NCBI GenBank assembly: GCA_027062325.1
Contig: JAMOTN010000028.1
Coordinates: 1 to 44,340, forward strand
DNA length: 44,340 nt
From: a bacterium
GTDB lineage: Bacteria > JAMOTN01
Direction of reading: 5' to 3'
The position numbers were made by a program, and so were the translations under genes. Of the stretch, positions 1 to 7,655 are shown in pieces (position 1 is the stretch's first letter; the number at the start of each line of letters is the position of its first letter). The notes under the pieces were generated by a model. The model worked only from the letters and a program-made list of their open reading frames with translations, was not told the DNA's origin and ran no database searches.

Positions 1-879
1 GGCGAGTTGCAAATGATTTAGCATTATTGAATGAAGTGCTCCGTGTAGCTTCTTATGGCGTGAAGAGGAGCCGTCTTCAAACATGGAAGAATCACCTACC
101 ATGACCAACTTTGCACCAAAGTGCGTTTGTGCATATCCTAAAATGGGTTTTGAATCCAGCATAACCGCGGGGGATATAACAACACTCCCACTTGCTACTC
201 CTTGATAAATAGTGCATCCGGCAAAAATTCCCACTCGTTTTACGTGTTCGGTAACTGGAGAGGGGATTACGTCGCAATGGTTTGAAAAGACGTTGTCTGC
301 ATTGAAATGAGAAGCAATTCCACAGCGAGCCAAAACTTTGTTTAGTATCTCTATACTGTCTATACCATCAGCATTTCTGTCAGAGCCTATGTGATCTGCA
401 ATCAGAAGAAGATGGCCTCCATTTTTGAAAAAATCAGCTATAGCTTCGCGTTCTTTGAATGAGTAGTCTGTATTTGGTTCTATTAGTATAAGTAGACCTA
501 TGTTTTTAAGATTTTCTTTAGTGATGGGCATTTTATCAGTGGTTATTATCTTCCAGCCAAGTTTTTTGAACAAGTCAGCAAAATCAGAATAGGCCCCATC
601 GGGAAGCCAATCTGCTTGACCGGCAGTTTGTGCGTGAGTTGTATCCCACAGTATTACCTTTGGTATGGAATGCTCGGAAGTTTTATTGTTTTTAACTTTA
701 GAGGTTTTATTCTTCAAAAAATCGAAAGATGGAGAGTTTTGCTTTGGGGGGACAAGAATGGTCCCTTTAGGAAGATCTGGTAGGGTGTTATTATCTTCAA
801 CCTTTATGGGGTCTGCGAATGTGGGGTTGATAAGGGTGAAGATGAATACAATATTCAGAAATGCTTTCAAGTAAGACAT
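1..879 (-). CDS. Secreted protein with DUF4350/GATase-like fold, partial (C-terminus off window)
   Basis: An open minus-strand frame runs from ATG at 879 to the window edge without a stop (293 codons). A GGGAG Shine-Dalgarno precedes the ATG. Residues 1-22 form a signal peptide (Lys, hydrophobic core, likely cleavage after TFA). A low-complexity Asn/Lys/Ser linker follows, then a globular domain opening with KVILWDTTHAQTAGQADWLP and continuing with a Ser-Asp-Phe segment, an ILIEPNTDYS strand and a GGHLLLIADH strand, then VMVGDSSMFED. This alternation of strands and helices resembles secreted proteins with a DUF4350 or class-I glutamine-amidotransferase-like fold that begin with a 'DATHAQTAGNADW'-type motif. 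That family link is from memory and no enzymatic role is claimed. It is divergent from murA. Confidence 0.75.
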   Translation of the reverse strand, partial: MSYLKAFLNIVFIFTLINPTFADPIKVEDNNTLPDLPKGTILVPPKQNSPSFDFLKNKTSKVKNNKTSEHSIPKVILWDTTHAQTAGQADWLPDGAYSDFADLFKKLGWKIITTDKMPITKENLKNIGLLILIEPNTDYSFKEREAIADFFKNGGHLLLIADHIGSDRNADGIDSIEILNKVLARCGIASHFNADNVFSNHCDVIPSPVTEHVKRVGIFAGCTIYQGVASGSVVISPAVMLDSKPILGYAQTHFGAKLVMVGDSSMFEDGSSSRHKKLHGALHSIMLNHLQLA

Positions 880-918
880 TTTTACCACTCCCGTTGATTA
901 TTGTTGATTAGAAATGCC

Positions 919-937
919 TTATCCTTTTAAAGGATAA
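919..937. repeat. 19-bp perfect palindrome in the divergent intergenic region
   Basis: TTATCCTTT-T-AAAGGATAA: two 9-bp arms around one base. A further GGGATAAAA half-site lies about 7 bases to the right. It sits between the minus gene starting at 879 and murA, on top of a weak minus-strand promoter (TTGAAC, 17 bases, TATCCT). The placement would suit an operator, but a chance AT-rich inverted repeat is possible. Confidence 0.45.
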
Positions 938-978
938 AAAAAAAGGGATAAAAGTTCAAAAATGGGAAAAATAAATAA

Positions 979-1009
979 TTGCCAAAATTTAAGATGCTGG
1001 TTTGATAAA
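979..1009 (+). promoter_or_regulatory. Possible murA promoter (weak)
   Basis: TTGCCA at 979-984 and GATAAA at 1004-1009 are 19 bases apart. The match is poor and the spacing long. It is listed because a promoter is expected somewhere between the divergent gene at 879 and murA at 1056, and this is the best candidate seen. Confidence 0.25.
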
Positions 1010-1055
1010 ATAAAACCGTATAAATTTGCATATTTGCTGGTGGGGAGTGAGTGCT

Positions 1056-2321
1056 TTGGAGTGTTTTCTTATAGAAGGAGATAAACCTCTTTATGGTTCT
1101 GTTAGAGTGGGGAGATCTAAGAATGCAGTTTTACCTTTAATGGCAGCGAGCATTTTGTTTGACGAGGTTATATTGGAAGAGGTGCCCAAATTAAGAGATG
1201 TTATAAGCTTCAAGAAATTACTTGAGTTTATGGGAGCTGAGGTTGAGTGTCAAGATGAATGTGTGATAAAAGTTGAAGAGCTTGAACCCTTTGCTCCTTA
1301 CGAAATAGTTAGAACGATGAGAGCTTCATTCTTAGTATTGGGGCCCTTGCTTGCACGCTATGGAAGAGCAAAGGTATCGCTTCCAGGTGGTTGTGTAATT
1401 GGTGCACGACCTGTTGATATACACCTGAAGGCTTTTGAACAGATGGGAGCAAGAATAAACATAGAGTCGGGATATGTTATTGCTGATGCCCCAAAATTAA
1501 AAGGAGCAGAAATTTATCTTGATTTTCCAAGTGTGGGTGCTACTGAAAATATTTTGTTAGCAGCAAGTTTTTTAGAGGATGAAACTGTTATAAGAAATGC
1601 AGCATTGGAGCCGGAAGTTGCAGATCTTGCAAATTTTTTGAAAAAAGCCGGAGTTGAAATAGAGGGGATCGGGACTTCTACTTTGCGAGTAAAAGGTCCT
1701 ATTAGAGAGCAAAAGATGGTTTGGAAAAGCATTCCTGATAGAATAGAGGCGGCGACTCTGATGATGGCTATTGCTATAACAGGTGGAGAGGGAGAAGTGA
1801 ATGGGGTTTGTAAGGAACACATGGAGAATGTTGTTAATAAATTACTGCAGATAGGGGTGGAACTTGATTTTAAAGAGGAGATTGTTTATGTTAGGGGGAA
1901 ACTTCCATTTAAACCCTCTAATATAATTACTGCTCCTTATCCTGGATTCCCAACAGATTTGCAAGCTCAGATGATGGTTATGTTAACTCAGGCAGATGGA
2001 GTCTCAACTGTTCAGGAAACGATTTTTGAAAATAGATTTATGCACGTTCCTGAGCTTATGAGGATGGGAGCTGATTTGAGGATAAGTGGTAATACTGTTA
2101 CGATCAAAGGACCTTCTAAGTTGAGAGGAGCTCCAGTAATGGTGAGTGATTTAAGAGCGGGAGCTGCTTTAGTTATAGCGGGATTAGCGGCTAGAGGGAA
2201 AACAATAGTGAGGAGAATTTATCATATTGACAGGGGATATGAGAGATTGGATAGGAAGTTGAAGCAGTTGGGAGCCAGTGTTAAAAGAGTTTCGGAAAGG
2301 GAATTGGGGTTAGAGGAATAA
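1056..2321 (+). CDS. murA: UDP-N-acetylglucosamine 1-carboxyvinyltransferase MurA
   Basis: Cytoplasmic enzyme of the first committed peptidoglycan step, transferring enolpyruvate from PEP to UDP-GlcNAc. About 421 residues, normal for MurA. Visible marks: SKN near residues 21-23 (substrate-binding Lys/Asn), TMRASF near 87, the active-site loop GGCVIGARPVDIH with Cys113, FPTDLQAQ with the general-base Asp, and DLRAGAALVIAGLAARG near the C-terminus. The Cys (not Asp) in the loop predicts fosfomycin sensitivity. The start is placed at TTG 1056 because GGGGAG at 1042-1047 is 8 bases upstream. An in-frame TTG at 1026 is also open but has no ribosome binding site. First gene of a long plus-strand series; the phosphatase gene follows after 40 bases. 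Confidence 0.96.
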   Translation: MECFLIEGDKPLYGSVRVGRSKNAVLPLMAASILFDEVILEEVPKLRDVISFKKLLEFMGAEVECQDECVIKVEELEPFAPYEIVRTMRASFLVLGPLLARYGRAKVSLPGGCVIGARPVDIHLKAFEQMGARINIESGYVIADAPKLKGAEIYLDFPSVGATENILLAASFLEDETVIRNAALEPEVADLANFLKKAGVEIEGIGTSTLRVKGPIREQKMVWKSIPDRIEAATLMMAIAITGGEGEVNGVCKEHMENVVNKLLQIGVELDFKEEIVYVRGKLPFKPSNIITAPYPGFPTDLQAQMMVMLTQADGVSTVQETIFENRFMHVPELMRMGADLRISGNTVTIKGPSKLRGAPVMVSDLRAGAALVIAGLAARGKTIVRRIYHIDRGYERLDRKLKQLGASVKRVSERELGLEE

Positions 2322-2361
2322 TTAGGGAAGGTTTAAATTTTCAAATTAAGGAGGGGTATTA

Positions 2362-3258
2362 GTGACTGCTCAGGGTGAGAGGCAAGAGCAGGTGTACAAG
2401 GTGGCAGTTGCGGATGTGGGTTCGAACTCTGTGAGAATTTTAACAATAGGTGCAGATGGTAAGCTTTATGATGACTTGTTTTATTTGAGAGCTGGAGTGC
2501 AAGAGTATTTTGTACTTTTAGAAGATGTTATGTTGCCTTATGAGAAGGCGGAGAAGAAAGTTATGGTGGCTACAGAGTATTGGAGAAAACATAAAGGGGA
2601 GTTTATAGAACTTAAGGATTTTGCAGAAGCGGGTGGATGGGAAATAGAGTTGTTGACTCCAGAAAGAGAAGGAATACTTGCGTGGAAAGGGGTTGAGTTT
2701 TTAGATGGAGCCTCTTTTGAGTGTTTGGTAGATATAGGTGGAGGAAGCTTTGAGGTGATAAAACGTGGTGGAGAAGTGTATTCTTGGGGGTTTGGGGCAG
2801 TGGTTTTGAAAAATAGGGCTGATGAAATTTTAGGAAGTACTGATGCGCAGGGTTCTAAAAGGGTGGAAACTTTAGAGAGGATTTTAGCGGATGAGCTGAC
2901 AGGTTTTAAGTTAGGTGTTAAGCGTGTTGTTGGAATAGGTGGAGCGGTAGTAGCCGTTGCAATGGCAAGTAAGGGAGTAAAAAAAGTGGAAGATATTAAT
3001 GGAAAGCTTCTTAAGTTTGATGAGGTTGAGGCGTTCATAGACGTTGTTTCGGGGATGACACTTGATAAAAGAAAGGAGCTGTTTGGAGAAGGAAGAGGAG
3101 ATATAGTGTTGGAAGGGGCAGTGATTTTGAAAAAGTTGATGGAGTGTTTGGAAGTGGAGAAGATAAAAACTTCGATTGCAGGGATTGTGCATGGGGTAAT
3201 GTCAGAGGTTTTAAATGAGCATTATCCTGATATAAAGAAGTTTTTGAGTAAAGTGTGA
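2362..3258 (+). CDS. ppx: Ppx/GppA-type exopolyphosphatase/(p)ppGpp phosphatase-like protein
   Basis: ASKHA-fold protein of 298 residues, the short single-catalytic-domain form. The phosphate-1 motif DVGSNSVR lies at residues 18-25, LLTPEREGILAWKGV near 98-111 is the equivalent of the family's Glu-rich loop, the phosphate-2 motif DIGGGSFEV lies at 124-132, and a GIGG turn follows at about 190. These mark the Ppx/GppA superfamily (polyphosphate or pppGpp hydrolysis). Sequence alone cannot tell which substrate is used. The GTG start has a strong AAGGAGG 7 bases upstream. It lies between murA and rarA in the same orientation with short gaps, so co-transcription is likely. Confidence 0.85.
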   Translation: MTAQGERQEQVYKVAVADVGSNSVRILTIGADGKLYDDLFYLRAGVQEYFVLLEDVMLPYEKAEKKVMVATEYWRKHKGEFIELKDFAEAGGWEIELLTPEREGILAWKGVEFLDGASFECLVDIGGGSFEVIKRGGEVYSWGFGAVVLKNRADEILGSTDAQGSKRVETLERILADELTGFKLGVKRVVGIGGAVVAVAMASKGVKKVEDINGKLLKFDEVEAFIDVVSGMTLDKRKELFGEGRGDIVLEGAVILKKLMECLEVEKIKTSIAGIVHGVMSEVLNEHYPDIKKFLSKV

Positions 3259-3277
3259 TTTTTAGTTGGTGAGGCTA

Positions 3278-4420
3278 ATGTTGCATGATTACTTAGATGA
3301 GGTAATAGGACATAGCTCTGTAAAAAAATTACTCACTTTGTTTGAGAGAGGGCATTTTTTTTCGCTTGTTCTTTATGGACCACCAGGGTGTGGGAAGAGT
3401 TTGTTGATTTCAAAGTTGATTGAGTGGTTGCAAAACGAGAAGAGGATAGATTATTTTAAATTTTCTCCTGATAAAGCTTTTAGTTCTCTTAAAGAGGCAT
3501 TGGGGTACTTCAAAGTTATATGGATTGAGGAGATACACCGATTAAGTAAAGATAAGCAGGATATTTTATTGCTGCCTATTGAAAGGGGAACGATTCTTTT
3601 TGCCACGACAACCATGTCTCCAGTTAGATATTTACAACCAGCTTTGAGATCTAGATTGAAGATATTTAAGTTACGAAGGCTTTCAGAAGTGGAATTGATG
3701 GAAATAGGTAGAAGGTATTTACGTATGCTTTTGGGAGAGAGTCGTAAGCAGGATTTTGAAAGATATGTTGAGTTGCTGCCTGCGTTTTGTGAGGCTAGTT
3801 TTGGGGATGCTCGAACACTAAAAGGTTGGCTAGAGCTTGCAGTTAATATGGAGGAGCCTGAAAAAATACTGGAGAGTCTTTCTATAGAAACACCCGGGTT
3901 GGCTCGTTCAGAAAAGGTTTCTGCTTTTATAAAGAGTATAAGGGCGTGTAAGGTTGATTCGGCTTTGTTTTATCTAGCTCTTCTTCTTGAGGAGGGAGTT
4001 GATTGGCGCTACGTTTCAAGGAGACTTTTGATAAGTGCAGTTGAGGATGTTGGCTTGGCTCATCCTGAGGCAATTGCTGTGGTTAAAGCAGCTCTTGATG
4101 CAGCAGAAGAGGTGGGAATGCCAGAGGCTGTGATTCATTTGGGATTTTGTGTGGTTTATCTGAGTATTTTGCCAAAGAGTAATGCTTCTTATAAAGCAGT
4201 TAAAGAAGCAATAAGATACGTTAGGGAGAATAAAAAGCAGTTGGTTGGATTTAAAGTTCCTAGAAATTTAGTATCGGGAACTGGAGAGTATGTTAATCCT
4301 CATTTTGATTTGAAGGGATTGCATTTGAATTACTTTAAAAATGAGAAGTTTTACAGGCCTAAGTCAATGTGGGAGAGAAAATGTATTGAAAATAATCCAT
4401 GGTTGAATGAAAAAGATTAG
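3278..4420 (+). CDS. rarA: RarA/MgsA-like AAA+ ATPase
   Basis: Clamp-loader-like AAA+ ATPase of the RarA (MgsA, YcaJ, Wrnip1) family, which acts at stalled replication forks. Walker A is GPPGCGKS, Walker B is VIWIEEIHRLSKDKQD (usual form ILFIDEIHRFNKAQQD), and the sensor region is ATTTMSP...LRSRLKIF. The C-terminal tetramerisation part has RRLLISAVEDVGLAHPEA and SILPKSNASYKAV, both family landmarks. About 380 residues is short for RarA (commonly 420-450), and the usual N-terminal PLA-box segment is minimal. The start is uncertain: ATG 3278, TTG 3281 and TTG 3266 are all near the GGTGAGG at 3268-3274. The stop is followed directly by the recombinase gene. Confidence 0.85.
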   Translation: MLHDYLDEVIGHSSVKKLLTLFERGHFFSLVLYGPPGCGKSLLISKLIEWLQNEKRIDYFKFSPDKAFSSLKEALGYFKVIWIEEIHRLSKDKQDILLLPIERGTILFATTTMSPVRYLQPALRSRLKIFKLRRLSEVELMEIGRRYLRMLLGESRKQDFERYVELLPAFCEASFGDARTLKGWLELAVNMEEPEKILESLSIETPGLARSEKVSAFIKSIRACKVDSALFYLALLLEEGVDWRYVSRRLLISAVEDVGLAHPEAIAVVKAALDAAEEVGMPEAVIHLGFCVVYLSILPKSNASYKAVKEAIRYVRENKKQLVGFKVPRNLVSGTGEYVNPHFDLKGLHLNYFKNEKFYRPKSMWERKCIENNPWLNEKD

Positions 4421-4423
4421 GGA

Positions 4424-5296
4424 GTGATAACCATAAAGATAGCAGGTTTGCTTTCAAGTTGGGAAAAATGGTTGTTGTATGAGAAGGGATTAAGTTCTGT
4501 AACAGTAGAAAATTACACACGTGATTTGGTTTTGTTTGTGAACTTTGTTGCTAAAAAACTGAAAAAAGACTTTGTTACTCTTATCTTAGAAGAAACTTTA
4601 AAGCTTGATTTAATATACAGCTATTTTTCCAGTGAAAAAAAGTTTGCAAAGGCTAGGACTATTTCGAGATTTATATCCTCACTTAGAAGTTTTTTAAAGT
4701 TTTTGGATGAGGAAGGAATAGAAGTTAAGCTGGCACTAGATGACATAGAGATGCCAAGGTTGGAAAAGGAACTTCCCAAAGTTCTAAAAGAGGAAGAGTG
4801 GCAAAGGTTGGTGGATTTTGACCCTAGGAAAAGAAGTGAGTATCGACTCAAGGCAATACTTGAGCTGATGTATTCAGCAGGCTTGAGAGTTAGTGAACTT
4901 GTAAATTTGAGATTGGAGGATCTGGACTTCTCAACTAGGTTGTTGCGCTGTTATGGTAAAAGGGGGAAATGGCGTGTGGTGCCGTTTTCCGAGAGAGCTG
5001 CTTACTGGTTGAAAAGGTATCTTGAAGTTTATGGTATAAAATCGGGAAAAATATTTCCAGTGACAAGACAGGCTGTTTGGAAGGTGATTAAAAGGAGGGC
5101 TATGGCTGTTGGATTGGATATTCATCCGCACGTATTAAGGCACTCTATTGCCACACACTTTTTAAAGAAAGGGGCAGATTTGAGAGTTGTTCAAGAGTTT
5201 CTAGGACATGCTTCTATAAGCACTACTCAAATTTATACTCATCTTGCCAAGGAAGAGTTGAAAAGAGAGTATATGGATAAAATACCGCGATTGTAA
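4424..5296 (+). CDS. xerD: XerC/XerD-type tyrosine recombinase
   Basis: Site-specific recombinase, probably for chromosome dimer resolution at dif. About 290 residues, the normal Xer size. An N-terminal SAM-like core-binding domain (SWEKWLLYEKGLSSVTVENY) is followed by the catalytic domain. The catalytic set is complete: Arg in SAGLRVSELVNL, Lys in GKRGKWRVVPF, HVLRH, His in LGHASISTTQ and the nucleophile Tyr in QIYTHL. Placement between rarA and envelope genes, with no nearby att-like repeats or phage genes, favours a housekeeping Xer over a phage integrase. XerC and XerD cannot be told apart here. The start is odd: the only good Shine-Dalgarno, AGGGAG at 4419-4424, overlaps the GTG, and would be 8 bases from an ATA codon at 4433. 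Confidence 0.9.
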   Translation: MITIKIAGLLSSWEKWLLYEKGLSSVTVENYTRDLVLFVNFVAKKLKKDFVTLILEETLKLDLIYSYFSSEKKFAKARTISRFISSLRSFLKFLDEEGIEVKLALDDIEMPRLEKELPKVLKEEEWQRLVDFDPRKRSEYRLKAILELMYSAGLRVSELVNLRLEDLDFSTRLLRCYGKRGKWRVVPFSERAAYWLKRYLEVYGIKSGKIFPVTRQAVWKVIKRRAMAVGLDIHPHVLRHSIATHFLKKGADLRVVQEFLGHASISTTQIYTHLAKEELKREYMDKIPRL

Positions 5297-5377
5297 GATT
5301 GACTGTTCTTCCCTGTTTTATAGTGTTTCTCTCAAGTACTGAATACCGAGCTTGTGTGAGCCGATTTTATTTTAGGT

Positions 5378-7630
5378 ATGAGGTATAGGGGAGTTGTAGT
5401 CTATATATTATTTTTTTTCATTAGAGTTGTACTAAGTGGGGTAGATTATTCCGAAGATCCACCATCTAGGGGAAATTCTGATATTGTTATCACAGGTTAT
5501 AAGACTATACGTATTAACTGGAATAGTATTAGCGGAGATAGAACTTCTTATTACAATCTGAATTTTACTTCGGATGGTTTAAAAATAGAGAATGAGACTA
5601 TGTTAGAAGTTGAGGGTTGGGCTTCTGATGTGTTAATAAGGGGAAATTTTGTTGACATTCCTGGAATGGATAGAAGAGTTGAAATAAGTTTTATAGGTCG
5701 CGATTTCAAAATTTCTATGGGAGATGTTTCTGCTTCTCTAGTTCCTGAAAACGAATTTGGTTTGAAAAACTTGGCTATTAGGGGAATAAGTGGAAATTTT
5801 AAAAAGGGGAAATGGGAAATAGGGACCTTTGTATCTCAGTCCAGGGCAAGGTGGGCGCATGAAAGTTTCAGGCCCAATTCTACAACTAACAGATTTAGAT
5901 TGAGGAATGCCCCGGTCGTTGCAGATAGTGTTAAGGTGCGTTTGAATGGACAGTTATTGAATTACGGTAGGGATTACTGGGTTGATGAGGAGTTGGGAGA
6001 GGTGATACTTCGCGCTACTTTGATGCCTTTACCTGAAAATTCTGTTATTGAGATAGAGTATCAGTACTTGAATGATTTGTTCGGAGTGTTTCCAACACAG
6101 TTACAGGGGTTTAGTTTAAGAGCTGTTGTTAAGGGTTTCAAAACAAATTTAGCTCTCTTTAGGACTGTTACTAAAAGTGAAGACAGTGGTGTATCTATAC
6201 TTGGAGCAAACTCCATGGAGAGTGGAAGTTTGAAAAACTTTATGTTTGGGGTTGCTAAGAGTTTTAAAAATTTCACTTTTAATCTATCTACCTCTTTAGG
6301 GGGAGTGAATGAGTTAAAGCCAGCTTTTGATTTGAAAGAGGCTTTAAAATTGGGGAATTGGGAATTTAGCCATAGATTCAACTTAGTTGCAACAGGTTGG
6401 AAGGGATTTGAGGAGAGAGAACCGGTTGTATTTAATGAGTTGGGATTGAAGTATGCAATTGATAATGTAAGTTTAAATTTGTTTGGGAAAGCTGGATATG
6501 GATATAATGCAACGACTCAGGATAAGCGAATTTTGGATGAGGGAAGTTTTTCTTTAAGTTTGGGAAATTTAAAAAGAGATGGGTTTTTAATTGGAGTTAG
6601 TGGAAAATACAATTACTCCTTAAGTCAGAGAAAGGAATTAAAATTTTACTCTGAAAAACTTTTGGGTAATCGGTTTACAATAAAACCATATTTTGAGGTT
6701 GTGAGTGTTGCTACAGAAGAGGGAGCTAGCCGGTCGCGTTTATTTGGTGATTACATCGCGGATAAAAAAGGTGGGCTAGAATTTAGGTACTCTAGTGGAA
6801 TTTACGGATTCACAGCTCTATTTGAAAAAAGTATGATCGATGATAGGAGGCTTGCGAGGGTAAATGGCAATTATAGAAAGAAAGGTTTGTCTGTTAATGT
6901 GAATATGGCTTTGGTGAATGAAGATAAGGAGACAAAATTGGGAGAGTTTAGAACTCAATATAGAAAAGATAGGCATTATTTTTCGGCTTTAGCTAGATAT
7001 TCGGAGGTTGATGATACTGCAAACACAGCTGATAGTCTTGCAAGGGTTAGCTATCGTTATCGTTACAATTTTTTTACCTTTGATTTACTTGGAAGTTATG
7101 AGAGGACTAAAAGTGTTCTAGATAAACGCTTGTTTCGTGGAAAAAGTGGTTTGACTTTCAATTTGAAAAAGATTGGTAGGTTTGGTGTTAGCTACAACTT
7201 GGAGAAAGATTTTCAAGCTGGTTGGGATAAGAAAATTTATGAGGCGTTTTACAAGAAGGAGATTTTCGGATTCAATTTAAAATTAAAAGGGCGTTTTGGG
7301 GATGAAGATGAGAAGGAAGGGGAAATCGAGAGAGAGGTTGGATGGGTGAAATTGGGAGTATTTGGTGGGAGGAGGCAAGAAGATGGTAAAAATGATATGG
7401 TTTATTGGTATGGATTGAGAGGAGTTGGATTTGGAAAGATGCATCTTTATGGGGAGATTAAAGTTACAAATTCAGATGATGAGTTATATGATGGACTGTT
7501 GACTGCAAATTTGAAGGTTTCTTTAAAAAGTACGCAGAGATTTTCTGTTGATTTAAAACTCGATTATCAGAAAAAAAAGGATGATTACAGTGCCAGCGGA
7601 TTTGGATTGGAAGTTACTCACAATTTTTAG
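5378..7630 (+). CDS. Predicted outer-membrane beta-barrel protein
   Basis: 750 residues. A hydrophobic N-terminus with two Arg (VVVYILFFFIRVVLSG) suits a signal peptide. Residues ~185-225 hold the pattern DSVKVRLNGQLL-YGRDYWVDEELGEVIL...IEIEYQY, a small beta domain often found before barrels in outer-membrane proteins of diderms. The rest is made of long alternating hydrophobic/polar strands with short turns (for example FNLSTSLGG, ARVSYRYRYNFFTFDLLGSYE) and ends in VTHNF, the C-terminal aromatic of Bam-dependent barrels. No plug or TonB box is seen. Cargo or partner is unknown. No clear ribosome binding site precedes ATG 5378. The next gene, a lipoprotein, starts 25 bases after its stop, which suggests a functional pair. 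Confidence 0.7.
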   Translation: MRYRGVVVYILFFFIRVVLSGVDYSEDPPSRGNSDIVITGYKTIRINWNSISGDRTSYYNLNFTSDGLKIENETMLEVEGWASDVLIRGNFVDIPGMDRRVEISFIGRDFKISMGDVSASLVPENEFGLKNLAIRGISGNFKKGKWEIGTFVSQSRARWAHESFRPNSTTNRFRLRNAPVVADSVKVRLNGQLLNYGRDYWVDEELGEVILRATLMPLPENSVIEIEYQYLNDLFGVFPTQLQGFSLRAVVKGFKTNLALFRTVTKSEDSGVSILGANSMESGSLKNFMFGVAKSFKNFTFNLSTSLGGVNELKPAFDLKEALKLGNWEFSHRFNLVATGWKGFEEREPVVFNELGLKYAIDNVSLNLFGKAGYGYNATTQDKRILDEGSFSLSLGNLKRDGFLIGVSGKYNYSLSQRKELKFYSEKLLGNRFTIKPYFEVVSVATEEGASRSRLFGDYIADKKGGLEFRYSSGIYGFTALFEKSMIDDRRLARVNGNYRKKGLSVNVNMALVNEDKETKLGEFRTQYRKDRHYFSALARYSEVDDTANTADSLARVSYRYRYNFFTFDLLGSYERTKSVLDKRLFRGKSGLTFNLKKIGRFGVSYNLEKDFQAGWDKKIYEAFYKKEIFGFNLKLKGRFGDEDEKEGEIEREVGWVKLGVFGGRRQEDGKNDMVYWYGLRGVGFGKMHLYGEIKVTNSDDELYDGLLTANLKVSLKSTQRFSVDLKLDYQKKKDDYSASGFGLEVTHNF

Positions 7631-7655
7631 CTTTTGGGGGAGTGAATGTAAGTAA

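Noticed and set aside
665-874. Plus-strand open frame of 69 codons
   Set aside because: Antisense to the start of the partial secreted protein, which has a signal peptide and ribosome binding site; this frame has no recognisable composition.
4424-5296. The tyrosine recombinase as a phage or mobile-element integrase
   Set aside because: Xer-like length and motifs, housekeeping neighbours, and no att-like repeats, tRNA or phage genes nearby.
5300-5329. TTGACT...TATAGT as a promoter for the barrel gene
   Set aside because: Spacing is only 14 bases, too short for a normal sigma-70 promoter.
7636-7651. Start-stop mini-ORF (ATG TAA) just before the 7656 lipoprotein gene
   Set aside because: The Shine-Dalgarno is only 3 bases from this ATG; chance occurrence in an AT-rich leader is likely.
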